From Herpetosiphon gulosus (GTDB taxonomy: Bacteria > Chloroflexota > Chloroflexia > Chloroflexales > Herpetosiphonaceae), in assembly GCF_039545135.1 (NCBI RefSeq), contig NZ_BAABRU010000013.1, forward strand, positions 124,001 to 188,000: DNA of 64,000 nt, in the 5' to 3' direction. Of this stretch, positions 50,433 to 58,648 are shown piece by piece. The notes beneath the pieces were generated by a model. That model ran no database searches. It saw nothing but the letters and a program-made list of their open reading frames with translations, and was not told the DNA's origin. Position numbers and translations under genes: made by a program. Within the stretch, counting starts at the first letter, position 1, and each line of letters starts with the position of its first letter.

Positions 50433-52607
50433 ATGACCAACAGTATCAGCGATTTTTTTGGCTCGAACAATGCTGGCTTTGGTGATGTGAATATTGATGC
50501 GGTGGTTGCGGGCAATAACAATCAAATTAACAAATATTTGCAATTACCAGCCCAAACCGACCCTTTACCAGCCGCTTTGGCACGCTTAGCAAGATTGCCA
50601 CAAGATCGTTTACCTGAACGCAGCCAATTGCCACCGTACTCAGTCATGCCCTATGTGCCACTGAATGATTTTGTTGGGCGTGAAGCTCAGTTGTATCAAT
50701 TGGCTCAAGCGATGTTACGCCCCGACCCAACCATGATTACGCCAACAGCCTTTGCCACCGGCATGGGCGGGATTGGCAAAAGTAGCCTAGCCCTTGAATT
50801 TGCCCATCGCTATGGCAGTTATTTTGCTGGTGGGGTATTTTGGTTGTATGCCGCCACCAACGAAACCCTGCAAGCCAGCCTTGATCGCTGTTGGGATAGC
50901 CTGAAACCAGACGAATGGCGCTATGAAGTTAAGCCTGAAACCCGACTGCAGGTGGTACGCGAATTGTTTAATCAGCCCATGCCACGCTTGTTGATCTTCG
51001 ATAATTGTGAAGATCCAGCCTTGTTTACTGCGTATCGTCCGCAGGCCAGCAGTGGTTGCCAAGTGCTGGTTACTAGTCGGCGCAGCCAATGGCAACTTGG
51101 CTCGATTAATCTGATTGTGCTGGATACCTTGCCGCCGCTCGAAAGCCGCCAATTGCTACAACAACTAGCCGCCCAACCGAATATTAACAACTATCTCAGC
51201 GATGATGCTGCTGATCAGTTGGCCGAATTGGTGGGGCATTTGCCTTTAGCCTTGCATTTGGTTGGCTCAAGCTTGAAATTTTATTTTCGTAAGCCTGCTG
51301 CTGAGTATATTACAGCCCTGCGAACCCAACGACTTGCCAGTTTGCAAGCGATGGTTAAGCCAACCAGCAAGCTCCATCAAAATAGAATCAACAATTTTTG
51401 GAGCGTGCGCGATACAGTTGAGCTTAGTTATGGCTTATTGCCTGCTGAATCAAGTCAAGCTTGTCGGCGTTTATTGCTGATAATGGCCTATTGTGCGCCG
51501 AATGTGCTAATTCCGTGGGAGTTATTGCAAACTGCCAGCGGCTACGATGATGATAGCTTAACCGAATATCTGTGGGAGCTAGCCCAAGCAGGCTTTTTCA
51601 ATGACCCAACTCAACCACGTTTGCACCCGCTGATGGCTGATGTAATAATTGATCTTGATGCAGCGAATGAGCCTGAATGTTATGCGTCGGTTGAGCAAGC
51701 ATTGATCACGCTTAGCAAACGCTATCATGATCAATGGGCAATGCATGAAATTGAAATGTTGCTGCCCCACCTTGAATATGCTCATCGCCAATCGTTGCAA
51801 CGCCCAACCTACGATGGACAATTGGCCTATCAAACTGGGCTTTGTTTGCAACGTCAAGGTAAATACCCTCATGCAGAGTTATTGTATCGCGAAGCACTTG
51901 GGCGAAAACAACAGGCTAGCGAAACGCTGATCATTAAGTATAAATTTAATTTAGCCAGTAGTCTTGGTAAGCAAGGTTTATATACCGAAGCCAAACGCTT
52001 ATATAGGGAGATTCTAGAACCCTACGAACAAATGTTTGCTAAAGACCATCCTGATAGCATCATCGTTAAACATAATTTGGCGGGTATTTTTGGTGAAGAG
52101 GGTGCTTATGCTCAAGCGGAATTACTGATTCGCGATATCTTGGCGGTTTGTGAGCAAACGCTTGGTAGCAATCATCCCGATACTTTAGCTGCTGAACATT
52201 CCTTGGCTTGGGCAATCGGTCATCAAGATCGCTATCCTGAGGCTGAGCAACTTTATCGTAAAGTCTTAGTGATGCGTGAATTGCTGCTTGGAGCTAACCA
52301 TCCCGACACGTTAGCAACGAAACATGGCTTGGCTTGGGCCTTAGGATGTCAAACTTTGTATGCTGAAGCAGAATCGATCTATCGCGAAGTGCTTGTAATT
52401 CGTGAGCAAACCCTAGGCAATACCCATCCTGATAGTTTAACCACTAAACAGAACTTGGCTGCGGTTATTTATAGTCAGGGCCGAAACCATGAAGCTGAAT
52501 TATTATTGCAACAGGTTTTCGTTGAACATGAAAAGGCTTTGGGTAAAAATGACCCAACTACCCAGGCAACTCAAGAGTGGCTTGAACTGGTGCGCAGCAA
52601 ATTATAG
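50433..52607 (+). CDS. STAND (NB-ARC-like) NTPase with TPR repeats
   Basis: A 724-residue STAND protein. Residues about 80-400 are an NB-ARC-like NTPase: FVGREAQLYQL, Walker A ATGMGGIGKSSLALEFAHRYG, FWLYAATNE, Walker B RLLIFDNCED, CQVLVTSRR and the GLPLALHLV-like LPLALHLVGSSL. Residues about 470-720 are regular 42-residue TPRs of the kinesin light chain/NPHP type (EAEQLYRKVLVMRELLLGANHPDTLATKHGLAWALG). The N-terminal NAGFGDVNIDAVVAGNNNQINKYL resembles the short Gly/Asn-rich segment seen before effector modules in other STAND proteins, but no effector domain is present. ATG 50433 follows GAGG by 7 bases. Signalling or anti-phage roles are both possible. Confidence 0.88.
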   Translation: MTNSISDFFGSNNAGFGDVNIDAVVAGNNNQINKYLQLPAQTDPLPAALARLARLPQDRLPERSQLPPYSVMPYVPLNDFVGREAQLYQLAQAMLRPDPTMITPTAFATGMGGIGKSSLALEFAHRYGSYFAGGVFWLYAATNETLQASLDRCWDSLKPDEWRYEVKPETRLQVVRELFNQPMPRLLIFDNCEDPALFTAYRPQASSGCQVLVTSRRSQWQLGSINLIVLDTLPPLESRQLLQQLAAQPNINNYLSDDAADQLAELVGHLPLALHLVGSSLKFYFRKPAAEYITALRTQRLASLQAMVKPTSKLHQNRINNFWSVRDTVELSYGLLPAESSQACRRLLLIMAYCAPNVLIPWELLQTASGYDDDSLTEYLWELAQAGFFNDPTQPRLHPLMADVIIDLDAANEPECYASVEQALITLSKRYHDQWAMHEIEMLLPHLEYAHRQSLQRPTYDGQLAYQTGLCLQRQGKYPHAELLYREALGRKQQASETLIIKYKFNLASSLGKQGLYTEAKRLYREILEPYEQMFAKDHPDSIIVKHNLAGIFGEEGAYAQAELLIRDILAVCEQTLGSNHPDTLAAEHSLAWAIGHQDRYPEAEQLYRKVLVMRELLLGANHPDTLATKHGLAWALGCQTLYAEAESIYREVLVIREQTLGNTHPDSLTTKQNLAAVIYSQGRNHEAELLLQQVFVEHEKALGKNDPTTQATQEWLELVRSKL

Positions 52608-52806
52608 GGTTTAGGGATCAGGGTTTATCCACGAAGTGCACGAAGATGAGGCTCTAGGCTCTAGGCTTTTGGCTATCGGAATGGTTGCAATCCCACAAAA
52701 CGTTCCGATAGCCCAGAGCCAATAGCCTTATTCCCTATGTTCTACGTTCTTTGCTCTATGTTTTTTGCCTTCATCCCTCATCCTTCATCCTTCATCCTTC
52801 ATCCTT
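52608..52806. repeat. Mosaic intergenic repeat with 43-bp inverted-repeat element
   Basis: Holds GGGATCAGGG, CACGAAGTGCACGAAGATGAGG, a 43-bp element at 52671-52713 with 11-bp perfect terminal inverted repeats (GGCTATCGGAA/TTCCGATAGCC), TTCTACGTTCTTTGCTCTATG and TCATCCCTCATCCTTCATCC. The last 20 bases encode the C-terminus and stop of the next gene. Confidence 0.85.
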
Positions 52807-53435
52807 ATCAACACCACCCCAACCCATAAAAACCAGCCAATCATGCCCACACCAAAGAGTGTGCCAACTGCGGCGATTGCTGGAATCGTCATTGCAATAC
52901 CTGCTGCGCCAATCAGCAAGCCGAGATAATTGAGTGCTTTGGGTAGGCGTTTGGTTTGTAATGCTGCAATACTGATTAAGCTGACCCAAATGCCTCCAGG
53001 CAACTCGATTGCCCCACCCAACCCGCTGGCAACTGCTGAAATTGCAGTCGAAACAGCGAGGGTTTGCTCAGGATTCTGCTGCTGAAGATCGGCAATAATT
53101 TTGATATTGTTGACCAACAACATACCACTGGAAAGAATGGTCGTAGCCCAAATGATCCCCATGGCTGTGGTTACCTGCATCAACAGCGGATTTGCTTGCT
53201 GCATACGGTGATGCAGGGCAATTGCCAGCGGAACCATCCAAACTCCAGCGACCAAATAAATAATCAAATACCACAGAGCCATCAAGTTTTGATGTTCGAT
53301 CAAAAAGCTGATCTTTTCAGTTTGGCTAGCTTCGAGGAAGGTCGCTAACAGGGTGACGACCATGCCAATGCCGATAATATAGGCAAACCCGTTGATCAAG
53401 GCGGCAATGCCACCCCATTTTTGTGTGCTTTGCAT
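52785..53435 (-). CDS. DUF4386-type membrane protein
   Basis: A 216-residue membrane protein with about six hydrophobic segments (GGIAALINGFAYIIGIGMVVTLLATFL; LMALWYLIIYLVAGVWMVPLAIAL; MGIIWATTILSSGMLLV; GIWVSLISIAAL; YLGLLIGAAGIAMTIPAIAAV; GVGMIGWFLWVGVVLI). The topology and the YIIGIG start resemble DUF4386 proteins of unknown function. The start follows GGAGT. Its last seven codons (RMKDEG-stop) lie in the GGATGAAGGATGA repeat, so the present C-terminus was set by the repeat. Confidence 0.72.
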   Translation of the reverse strand: MQSTQKWGGIAALINGFAYIIGIGMVVTLLATFLEASQTEKISFLIEHQNLMALWYLIIYLVAGVWMVPLAIALHHRMQQANPLLMQVTTAMGIIWATTILSSGMLLVNNIKIIADLQQQNPEQTLAVSTAISAVASGLGGAIELPGGIWVSLISIAALQTKRLPKALNYLGLLIGAAGIAMTIPAIAAVGTLFGVGMIGWFLWVGVVLIRMKDEG

Positions 53436-53529
53436 CGCTTACTCCAACTATAGGCTAGATTTCTGCGGTTGAGCATACAAAAAAGGGTTAGATGCAATCA
53501 GACACCAAAGTGTTGTTGTGCGGTGTTTA

Positions 53530-53755
53530 TCGGCGGCGAGGGGTCAGGTTTCAGGGGCGAGGGGTCAGAGATCAGAGTGTCCGCAACCATGAAGCACTAT
53601 GTTGATCCACGAAGGACACGAAGATGAGGCTCTAGGCTCTAGTCTTTTGGCTATTGGAATGGTTACAATCCCACAAAACGTTCCGATAGCCCATAGCCTT
53701 TCGCCAATAGCCATGCGTGCTCTGCGCCTCTGCGTTAAAGCCTAGCCCCTTAGCC
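53530..53755. repeat. Mosaic intergenic repeat with 43-bp inverted-repeat element
   Basis: Near-copy of the 52608-52735 spacer: GAAGATGAGGCTCTAGGCTCTAG, then the 43-bp element at 53649-53691 (GGCTATTGGAA/TTCCGATAGCC), then CTCTGCGCCTCTGCGTTAAAG. Nothing coding is seen in 53436-53819. Confidence 0.85.
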
Positions 53756-53756
53756 G

Positions 53757-53792
53757 ATAAAAACACCCCTCGCCCACAATTGGACGAGGGGT
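53757..53792 (-). terminator. Terminator of the aminotransferase gene
   Basis: On the minus strand ACCCCTCG, 12-base loop, CGAGGGGT, then GTTTTTATC, 28 bases after the aminotransferase stop. Confidence 0.85.
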
Positions 53793-53819
53793 TGGAGTGA
53801 GTAATAAAATAATGGATGC

Positions 53820-55145
53820 TTACTTTGCGCCGAGGGCTTGCAAGGTGTCATTCAACAAATTGATGCCTTCATCAACTTGATCTTTGGTGAGCACCAATGG
53901 CGGGCAGAAGCGGATAGTCGATTTGCCACAGGTTAGCAGCAACATGCCACGGCGGAACGATTCTTCCATCACGGCGTTGGATAAATCGCCATGCGGATCT
54001 TTGTTGACGTTATCTTTGATGAATTCCATACCGATCATCAAACCACGCCCCCGTACATCGCCGATACATTCGTAGCGATCTTCGAGTTCGTGCAGACGTT
54101 GTTTGAAGTAGCCACCAACCTCGTTGGCATTGGCCATCAATTCTTCTTCGGCGAGGCACAAGGTTTCGTAGACTGCTCGCATGGCCAAGGCATTGCCACC
54201 ATAGGTATTGCCGTGTGCGCCTGGTTTCCAAACACTGCTAATTTCTTTGCGGGCGACCATCGCGCCAACTGGCACGCCTGAGCCAATGCCTTTGGCGCTG
54301 GTGATGATGTCGGGCACAATGCCTTCGTATTCAACCGCCCACATTTTACCCGTGCGGCCAACGCCGCTTTGCACTTCATCGGCGATCAACAAAATTCCGT
54401 GGCGATCGCAGAGGTCGCGCAAGCCTTGCCAGAAACCTGGAGCTGGCACAACATAGCCGCCTTCACCTTGAATTGGCTCGGCGATAATTGCCGCAACATC
54501 ATCGGCGGGAGTGGTGGTGGTAAACAAGGTCTTTTCGATAAAATCCAAGCAGATTTCGGCAACCCGCTCTGGTTCAACCCCCCAAGGTGTGCGATAGGGG
54601 TTGGGATAGAAGGCGTGGAATACGCCAGGCATCAAGGGGAAGAAGCCTTTGCGTTGGTAGGGCTTCGAGGCGGTGATCGATAAGCTGCCATATGAGCGAC
54701 CATGGAACGAGCTATAGAAGCCGATCACATTTTGGCGTTTGGTGTAATATCGCGCCAATTTGATTGCTGCTTCAACTGATTCAGTGCCGCTATTGGCGAA
54801 AAATACTTGCCACTCGCCTGAACCTGGCATCAACGAGGTGATTTTTTCGGCGGCCTTGACCATTGGCTCGTTATAAAAATCCGTACCAGCCATATGGATA
54901 AACTTGGATACCTGATCTTGCAGGGCTTGCACCAGCCGCGGGTGGCTATGACCAGTGGAAACCACCGCAATCCCCGCATTCAAATCGAGATAGCGATTAC
55001 CATCAACATCCCACACTTCACAACCAAGGCCACGATCCATCACAAAGGGATAGACCCGCCCACTACATGGGGCCATTACCGCCGTATCGCGATCAACTAG
55101 GGCAGTTGCGCGGGGGCCAGGAATCGTCGTCAGCAGATCAGTCAC
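53820..55145 (-). CDS. Class III PLP aminotransferase (acetylornithine/GABA type)
   Basis: A 441-residue class III aminotransferase. Features are VWDVDGNRYLDLNAGIAVVSTGHSHPRLV, FFANSGTESVEAAIKLARYYTKR, SFHGRSYGSLSIT, EPIQGEGGYVVPAPGFW, LLIADEVQSGVGRTGKMWAVE (PLP Asp) and ITSAKGIGSGVPVGAM (Schiff-base Lys), with GNTYGGNALAMRA. This sequence type is usually annotated as acetylornithine aminotransferase family and includes 4-aminobutyrate and broad-specificity amino-acid enzymes; the substrate is not decided. GTG 55145 is preferred: AAGGAG lies 6 bases upstream, while a longer ATG frame to 55238 lacks one. Confidence 0.9.
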   Translation of the reverse strand: MTDLLTTIPGPRATALVDRDTAVMAPCSGRVYPFVMDRGLGCEVWDVDGNRYLDLNAGIAVVSTGHSHPRLVQALQDQVSKFIHMAGTDFYNEPMVKAAEKITSLMPGSGEWQVFFANSGTESVEAAIKLARYYTKRQNVIGFYSSFHGRSYGSLSITASKPYQRKGFFPLMPGVFHAFYPNPYRTPWGVEPERVAEICLDFIEKTLFTTTTPADDVAAIIAEPIQGEGGYVVPAPGFWQGLRDLCDRHGILLIADEVQSGVGRTGKMWAVEYEGIVPDIITSAKGIGSGVPVGAMVARKEISSVWKPGAHGNTYGGNALAMRAVYETLCLAEEELMANANEVGGYFKQRLHELEDRYECIGDVRGRGLMIGMEFIKDNVNKDPHGDLSNAVMEESFRRGMLLLTCGKSTIRFCPPLVLTKDQVDEGINLLNDTLQALGAK

Positions 55146-55249
55146 GGGGAACTCCTTAAACAGGTTGATAGGCGACATTGCCAAAATACCCACCGTTGGC
55201 ACAGTGATAGGTATTCCTACCCATTCTATCCGAGCCATTCTAGTGCGTC

Positions 55250-55400
55250 AAAGGTAAATCAAAAGTCAAAAGGCAGAAGTCAAAAGAGGGATCAGGTGCT
55301 CGTTGTTAGAGGGCAGGCGTTTGGCAATGGATGATAATCACATCAATCTGTGGCTAAATATTTAACCTTCGTGCAACTTCGTGTCCTTCGTGGATCAATA
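55250..55400. repeat. Mosaic intergenic repeat region
   Basis: Modules AATCAAAAGTCAAAAGGCAG, AATCACATCAATCTGTGGC and CTTCGTGTCCTTCGTGGATC. The array ends five bases before the -35 element of the rplJ promoter. Confidence 0.75.
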
Positions 55401-55405
55401 ACGTT

Positions 55406-55434
55406 TTGACGAAAACTGCAAAGCCTGCTATAAT
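55406..55434 (+). promoter_or_regulatory. Sigma-70 promoter of rplJ-rplL
   Basis: TTGACG, exactly 17 bases, TATAAT. Transcription would start near 55441, giving a leader of about 175 nt before rplJ. Confidence 0.88.
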
Positions 55435-55456
55435 CTCGCTTCGGTACAAGAAATAC

Positions 55457-55525
55457 CACCGTAGACAGCAGGTGCGTTCGCGCTTAATGATGCCAAGCAT
55501 CACCCGCCGAGGTAGCTGATAGATT
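55457..55525 (+). ncRNA. Ribosomal protein L10 leader
   Basis: The leader contains CACCGTAGACAGCAGGTGCG, CGCTTAATGATG and CCCGCCGAGGTAGCTGATAG, the conserved parts of the L10(L12) binding leader. It folds so that GCAGGTG-type and CACCCGCC-type arms pair, forming the kink-turn site for L10. Binding of excess L10-L12 represses the operon, here probably through the terminator at 55557. Confidence 0.8.
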
Positions 55526-55556
55526 CTTGCAATCTTCCACACAATTGTGTGCTACT

Positions 55557-55590
55557 GCCTCTGCGTGTCGTTACACTCAGGGCTTTTTTA
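55557..55590 (+). terminator. Attenuator before rplJ
   Basis: GCCTCTGCGTGT pairs with ACACTCAGGGC (one bulge) followed by TTTTTTA, ending 10 bases before the rplJ ribosome site. Its place between the L10 leader and the gene fits transcription attenuation. Confidence 0.78.
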
Positions 55591-55616
55591 TTTGCCTGTG
55601 AAAGGAGGTGAACGGA

Positions 55617-56141
55617 ATGCCAACACAAGCTAAGGTTGCAACCGTTGCCGAATTAACCGAACGCCTAAACCGCGCTCAAATGCTTTTAGTTGCCGACTAT
55701 CGCGGCTTGACAGTTGCCGAATTGAACGAACTTCGCAAGAAAGTTCGTGAAAAAGGCGGCGAGGTGATTATTGCAAAAAACACCTTGACCCGCTTGGCAG
55801 CACGCGAAGCAGGTAAAACTGAAATTGAAGAATTCTTGGGTGGCCCAACCGCACTGGCATTTTCATACGATGATATTCCAGGCGTGGCGAAGGCAATTGA
55901 TGATTTCTTCAAAGCATCGAAGAAAGATATTAAGGTCAAAGGCGGGATCGTCGGTACCTCAAAAATCACTGGCGCAGATGTCGAACGGGTGGCCAAAATG
56001 CCAACCCGCGACGAAAGCTTGGCCAAGATCTTGGGCGGTATCAATGCTCCAGCAAGCCGAATTGTCGGTGGCTTGAAGGGTGTTATGCGCAATATTGCCT
56101 ACATCCTCGGTGCACACGCACAAAAAGGTGCTGAAGGCTAA
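55617..56141 (+). CDS. rplJ: Ribosomal protein L10
   Basis: A 174-residue L10, the stalk base that anchors L7/L12 dimers to 23S rRNA. It has [47 protein letters not shown] and [22 protein letters not shown], then KVKGGIVG and a C-terminal helix binding L12 ([23 protein letters not shown]). ATG 55617 follows AAAGGAGGTG. Controlled by its own promoter, L10 leader and attenuator; rplL follows 85 bp later. rplK-rplA and rpoBC, often adjacent, are not in this window on either side. Confidence 0.97.
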   Translation: MPTQAKVATVAELTERLNRAQMLLVADYRGLTVAELNELRKKVREKGGEVIIAKNTLTRLAAREAGKTEIEEFLGGPTALAFSYDDIPGVAKAIDDFFKASKKDIKVKGGIVGTSKITGADVERVAKMPTRDESLAKILGGINAPASRIVGGLKGVMRNIAYILGAHAQKGAEG

Positions 56142-56226
56142 TCGCATTCGTTCGGCGAATCGCCTAGCCTTTTCGCCAAATCAACTTTGAAATCCCTATT
56201 TTATTGCTTTGGAGGCAATTACACTC

Positions 56227-56619
56227 ATGGCTTCAGAAAAAGTAACTGCATTGTTGGAAGAACTCAAAGGCTTGACCTTGGTTGAAGCTGCTGAATTGGC
56301 TAAGGAAATGGAAGAAGTATTCGGCGTTTCAGCCGCTGCTCCAGTGATGGTTGCTGGCGTTGCTGCTGCTGGCGATGCTCCAGCCGCTGCTGCTGAAGAA
56401 CAAACCGAATTCACCGTTATCTTGAAGGGCGCTCCAGCCGACAAGAAAATCGCGATCATCAAAGCCGTTCGCGAAGTTGTCGCTGGCTTGGGCTTGAAAG
56501 AAGCCAAAGATTTGGTCGAAGGCGCTCCAAAACCAGTCAAAGAAGGTGTCAGCAAAGAAGAAGCCGAAGCTGCCAAGGCTGCTTTGGCCGCTGCTGGTGC
56601 AGAAATCGAAATCAAGTAA
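56227..56619 (+). CDS. rplL: Ribosomal protein L7/L12
   Basis: A 130-residue L7/L12. The N-terminal dimerisation helices ([28 protein letters not shown]) are followed by an Ala/Pro-rich hinge ([22 protein letters not shown]) and the globular factor-binding domain ([54 protein letters not shown]). ATG 56227 is used; GGAGG lies 11 bases upstream, slightly long. A strong terminator follows at 56639, so the operon ends here. Confidence 0.97.
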   Translation: MASEKVTALLEELKGLTLVEAAELAKEMEEVFGVSAAAPVMVAGVAAAGDAPAAAAEEQTEFTVILKGAPADKKIAIIKAVREVVAGLGLKEAKDLVEGAPKPVKEGVSKEEAEAAKAALAAAGAEIEIK

Positions 56620-56638
56620 GTTTTTACTTGGCTTTCAG

Positions 56639-56677
56639 CCGACGTTTGGGGTTTAGCCCTCAAACGTCGGTTTTTTT
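56639..56677 (+). terminator. Rho-independent terminator after rplL
   Basis: CCGACGTTTG / CAAACGTCGG perfect 10-bp stem, with an inner GGGTTTAGCCC stem, followed by TTTTTTT. Confidence 0.95.
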
Positions 56678-56759
56678 GTTAATTTCAGGCTTGTTGCCCG
56701 CTATTCTGCCAAAATTGGATTAAACTGAGGAGAAGGCTTTTTTTCAGTTGTGAGTTGCC

Positions 56760-57257
56760 ATGCTTGTTGTTGTTCAACTTATCAAAACGCGTTGGACAGT
56801 GCCCCACGGCCAACGTCCGCCGCAGTTGTGTCAAGGCACACCTGAACGTTTAAGTGTTATGCCGCTCCCACCCCATGGTTTTGTCCAAGGCGCTGTGTTG
56901 CATCACGCCGAATTCGATGAAACCAACGCCTATACCCGCCCAACTCGGGCCAATTTGCGCACCTACAGCGATTTGCGTCATCTGTATCATAATGGTTTAG
57001 GTTTGCGCCTCAATACGACTCCACAGCTTGAGGTGCTGTTGCGCTTGCCTGAACAAACGCTTTCAACCAGTTTGATGCAGTTGGCGATTGGCGAATGGGG
57101 TCAGCTGAGTTATAAAACCCGTTTTGGCTTGGAACGCGAGGCCACCTATACCAAATATGTCTTCAATATCACCTACCGCGCCTATCTTGACCCATTTGTA
57201 TTTATGCGCGGCAGCCCGCAGCATACTATTCATTTGCCATTGGAGCAGACCCCATGA
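56760..57257 (+). CDS. Protein of unknown function coupled to PfkB kinase
   Basis: A 165-residue soluble protein with no recognised family. It is rich in His, Pro and aromatic residues and looks beta-rich (GFVQGAVLHHAEFDETNAYTRPTRANLRTYSD; LNTTPQLEVLLRLPEQTLS; GEWGQLSYKTRFGLEREATYTKYVFNITYRAYLDPFVFMRG). The Shine-Dalgarno before ATG 56760 is weak, so a start further in is possible. Its end overlaps the next start as ATGA, so it is translated with the PfkB kinase, and it may act on the same metabolite. Confidence 0.65.
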   Translation: MLVVVQLIKTRWTVPHGQRPPQLCQGTPERLSVMPLPPHGFVQGAVLHHAEFDETNAYTRPTRANLRTYSDLRHLYHNGLGLRLNTTPQLEVLLRLPEQTLSTSLMQLAIGEWGQLSYKTRFGLEREATYTKYVFNITYRAYLDPFVFMRGSPQHTIHLPLEQTP

Positions 57258-58033
57258 GCCTTGAGTATCTGTTGATTGGGGCATTAACTCGCGATCGTAC
57301 ATCAACTGGCTGGCAGCAGGGTGGCACTGGCACATTTGCGGCGCGAGCTTTAGCCGCTTGTGGCATTGCAACCACGATCATTACGCCAGCCCACGCCAAG
57401 ATCATTTTTGATTTGCCGAGCAACAGCACGCTGGTGCGCTTGCCTAGTCGAGCCACTGCCACCTTTGAAAATCGCTATCATGGTGATGCTCGCACTCAGT
57501 GGCTGCATGCCGCGCCAACCCCGTTGGATTGGGCCAATCTTGCGCCGCATTGGCAACAAGCCAGCCTAGTGCACCTTGCACCCTTAGCCCAAGAATTAAC
57601 CACAATTCCGCCGCGCAAGGTTTTTCCGCAGGCTATGATTGGCTTGACGGCCCAGGGTTGGCTCAGGCATTGGGATAGTTCGGGCCGAATCCAACCCAAA
57701 CGTTGGCAACCGACCTCAACGGAGTTAGCTCAAATTGATGCTTTGGTGGTGAGCGATGAGGATGTTGGTGGTGATGTGCAGCTGGTTGCTGGTTGGGCGC
57801 AGCACTGTGGTTTGGTCGCAATGACCCAAGGCTCACATGGCGCAACGATTTGGGTTAATGCTCAAGCCCAGCATGTCGCGGCCTATCCAGTGTCAGTTAG
57901 TGACCCAACCGGAGCAGGCGATGTCTGGGCGGCGGCTTGGTTTTGGCGCATTCAGCAGGGTAGTTCGGCCTTGCAAGCCGCCGATTGGGCTTGTCAACAA
58001 GCTGCCTTGCACATTAGTGGTCAATTGGTCTAA
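57254..58033 (+). CDS. Short PfkB-family carbohydrate kinase
   Basis: A 259-residue ribokinase-fold protein, shorter than the usual 290-320. It opens YLLIGALTRDR...QQGGTGTFAARALAACG (substrate Gly pair), has a central LIGLTAQGWLRHWDSSG resembling inositol/sugar kinases of the PfkB group, SDEDVGGD, and the catalytic DPTGAGDVWAAAWFW. The lid strands seem reduced. The start overlaps the upstream unknown gene by 4 bases. The substrate is unknown; distance from standard ribokinases is considerable, so activity is probable rather than certain. Confidence 0.78.
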   Translation: MSLEYLLIGALTRDRTSTGWQQGGTGTFAARALAACGIATTIITPAHAKIIFDLPSNSTLVRLPSRATATFENRYHGDARTQWLHAAPTPLDWANLAPHWQQASLVHLAPLAQELTTIPPRKVFPQAMIGLTAQGWLRHWDSSGRIQPKRWQPTSTELAQIDALVVSDEDVGGDVQLVAGWAQHCGLVAMTQGSHGATIWVNAQAQHVAAYPVSVSDPTGAGDVWAAAWFWRIQQGSSALQAADWACQQAALHISGQLV

Positions 58034-58104
58034 GCGTCCTTACCGCCAGCCTTTATCCCGCTTGGTGAAGAAGTGGAGTTTCCAGTTTTAAGGATAACTG
58101 ACGT

Positions 58105-58238
58105 TCCCTCACCCCCAACCCCTCTCCCACGGTGCGGGAGAGGGGAGTTTAGTTTTGTGGTTTTCCATGATTCAGGATGATTAATAAGTCAATTCCCCTT
58201 CGCCTGCTAGGCGGGAGAGGGGGCTAGGGGGTGAGGGA
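58105..58238. repeat. Palindromic CCCTCACCCC...GGGGTGAGGG intergenic element
   Basis: Third copy of the element: CCCTCACCCCCAACCCCTCTCC at the left and GGGAGAGGGGGCTAGGGGGTG at the right, between the convergent PfkB and ridA genes; it may end both transcripts. Confidence 0.82.
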
Positions 58239-58246
58239 AACCTGAT

Positions 58247-58627
58247 TTAGCGCAGCACAATAACTTCAACTTCAACCTGCACATCGCGAGGCAGGCGAGC
58301 GACTTGCACGGTCGAGCGAGCTGGTGGGTTTTCAGGGAAGTATTCGCCATACACGGCATTGACCGCTGCAAAGTCGTTCATATCAGCCAAGAAAATTGTG
58401 GTTTTAACGACTTTTTCAAAGTTGGTGTTGGCTGCCGTCAGTACGGCCCGAATATTTTCCATGACGCGGCGGGTTTGAGCCGTCACGTCGCCCTCGATCA
58501 CTTGGCCGGTTGCTGGGTCAAGCGGAATTTGGCCTGAGCAGAACAACAATCCATCAATTGCGATTGCTTGTGAGTAGGGGCCAATTGCGGCGGGAGCATT
58601 AGACGTGCTGATAACTTCACGGGTCAT
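58247..58627 (-). CDS. RidA-family enamine/imine deaminase
   Basis: A 126-residue YjgF/YER057c/UK114 protein. Signatures are SNAPAAIGPYSQAIAIDGLLFCSGQIPLDPATG, the trimer-interface VMENIRAVLTAANTNFEKVVKTTIFLADMNDF, and PARSTVQVARLPRDVQVEVEVIVL with the conserved substrate-binding Arg. RidA hydrolyses reactive 2-aminoacrylate released by PLP enzymes. The start follows AAGGAG. Adjacent to YraN and enolase genes with no clear functional tie. Confidence 0.95.
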   Translation of the reverse strand: MTREVISTSNAPAAIGPYSQAIAIDGLLFCSGQIPLDPATGQVIEGDVTAQTRRVMENIRAVLTAANTNFEKVVKTTIFLADMNDFAAVNAVYGEYFPENPPARSTVQVARLPRDVQVEVEVIVLR

Positions 58628-58648
58628 TGAAAACTCCTTGATAGCTGC

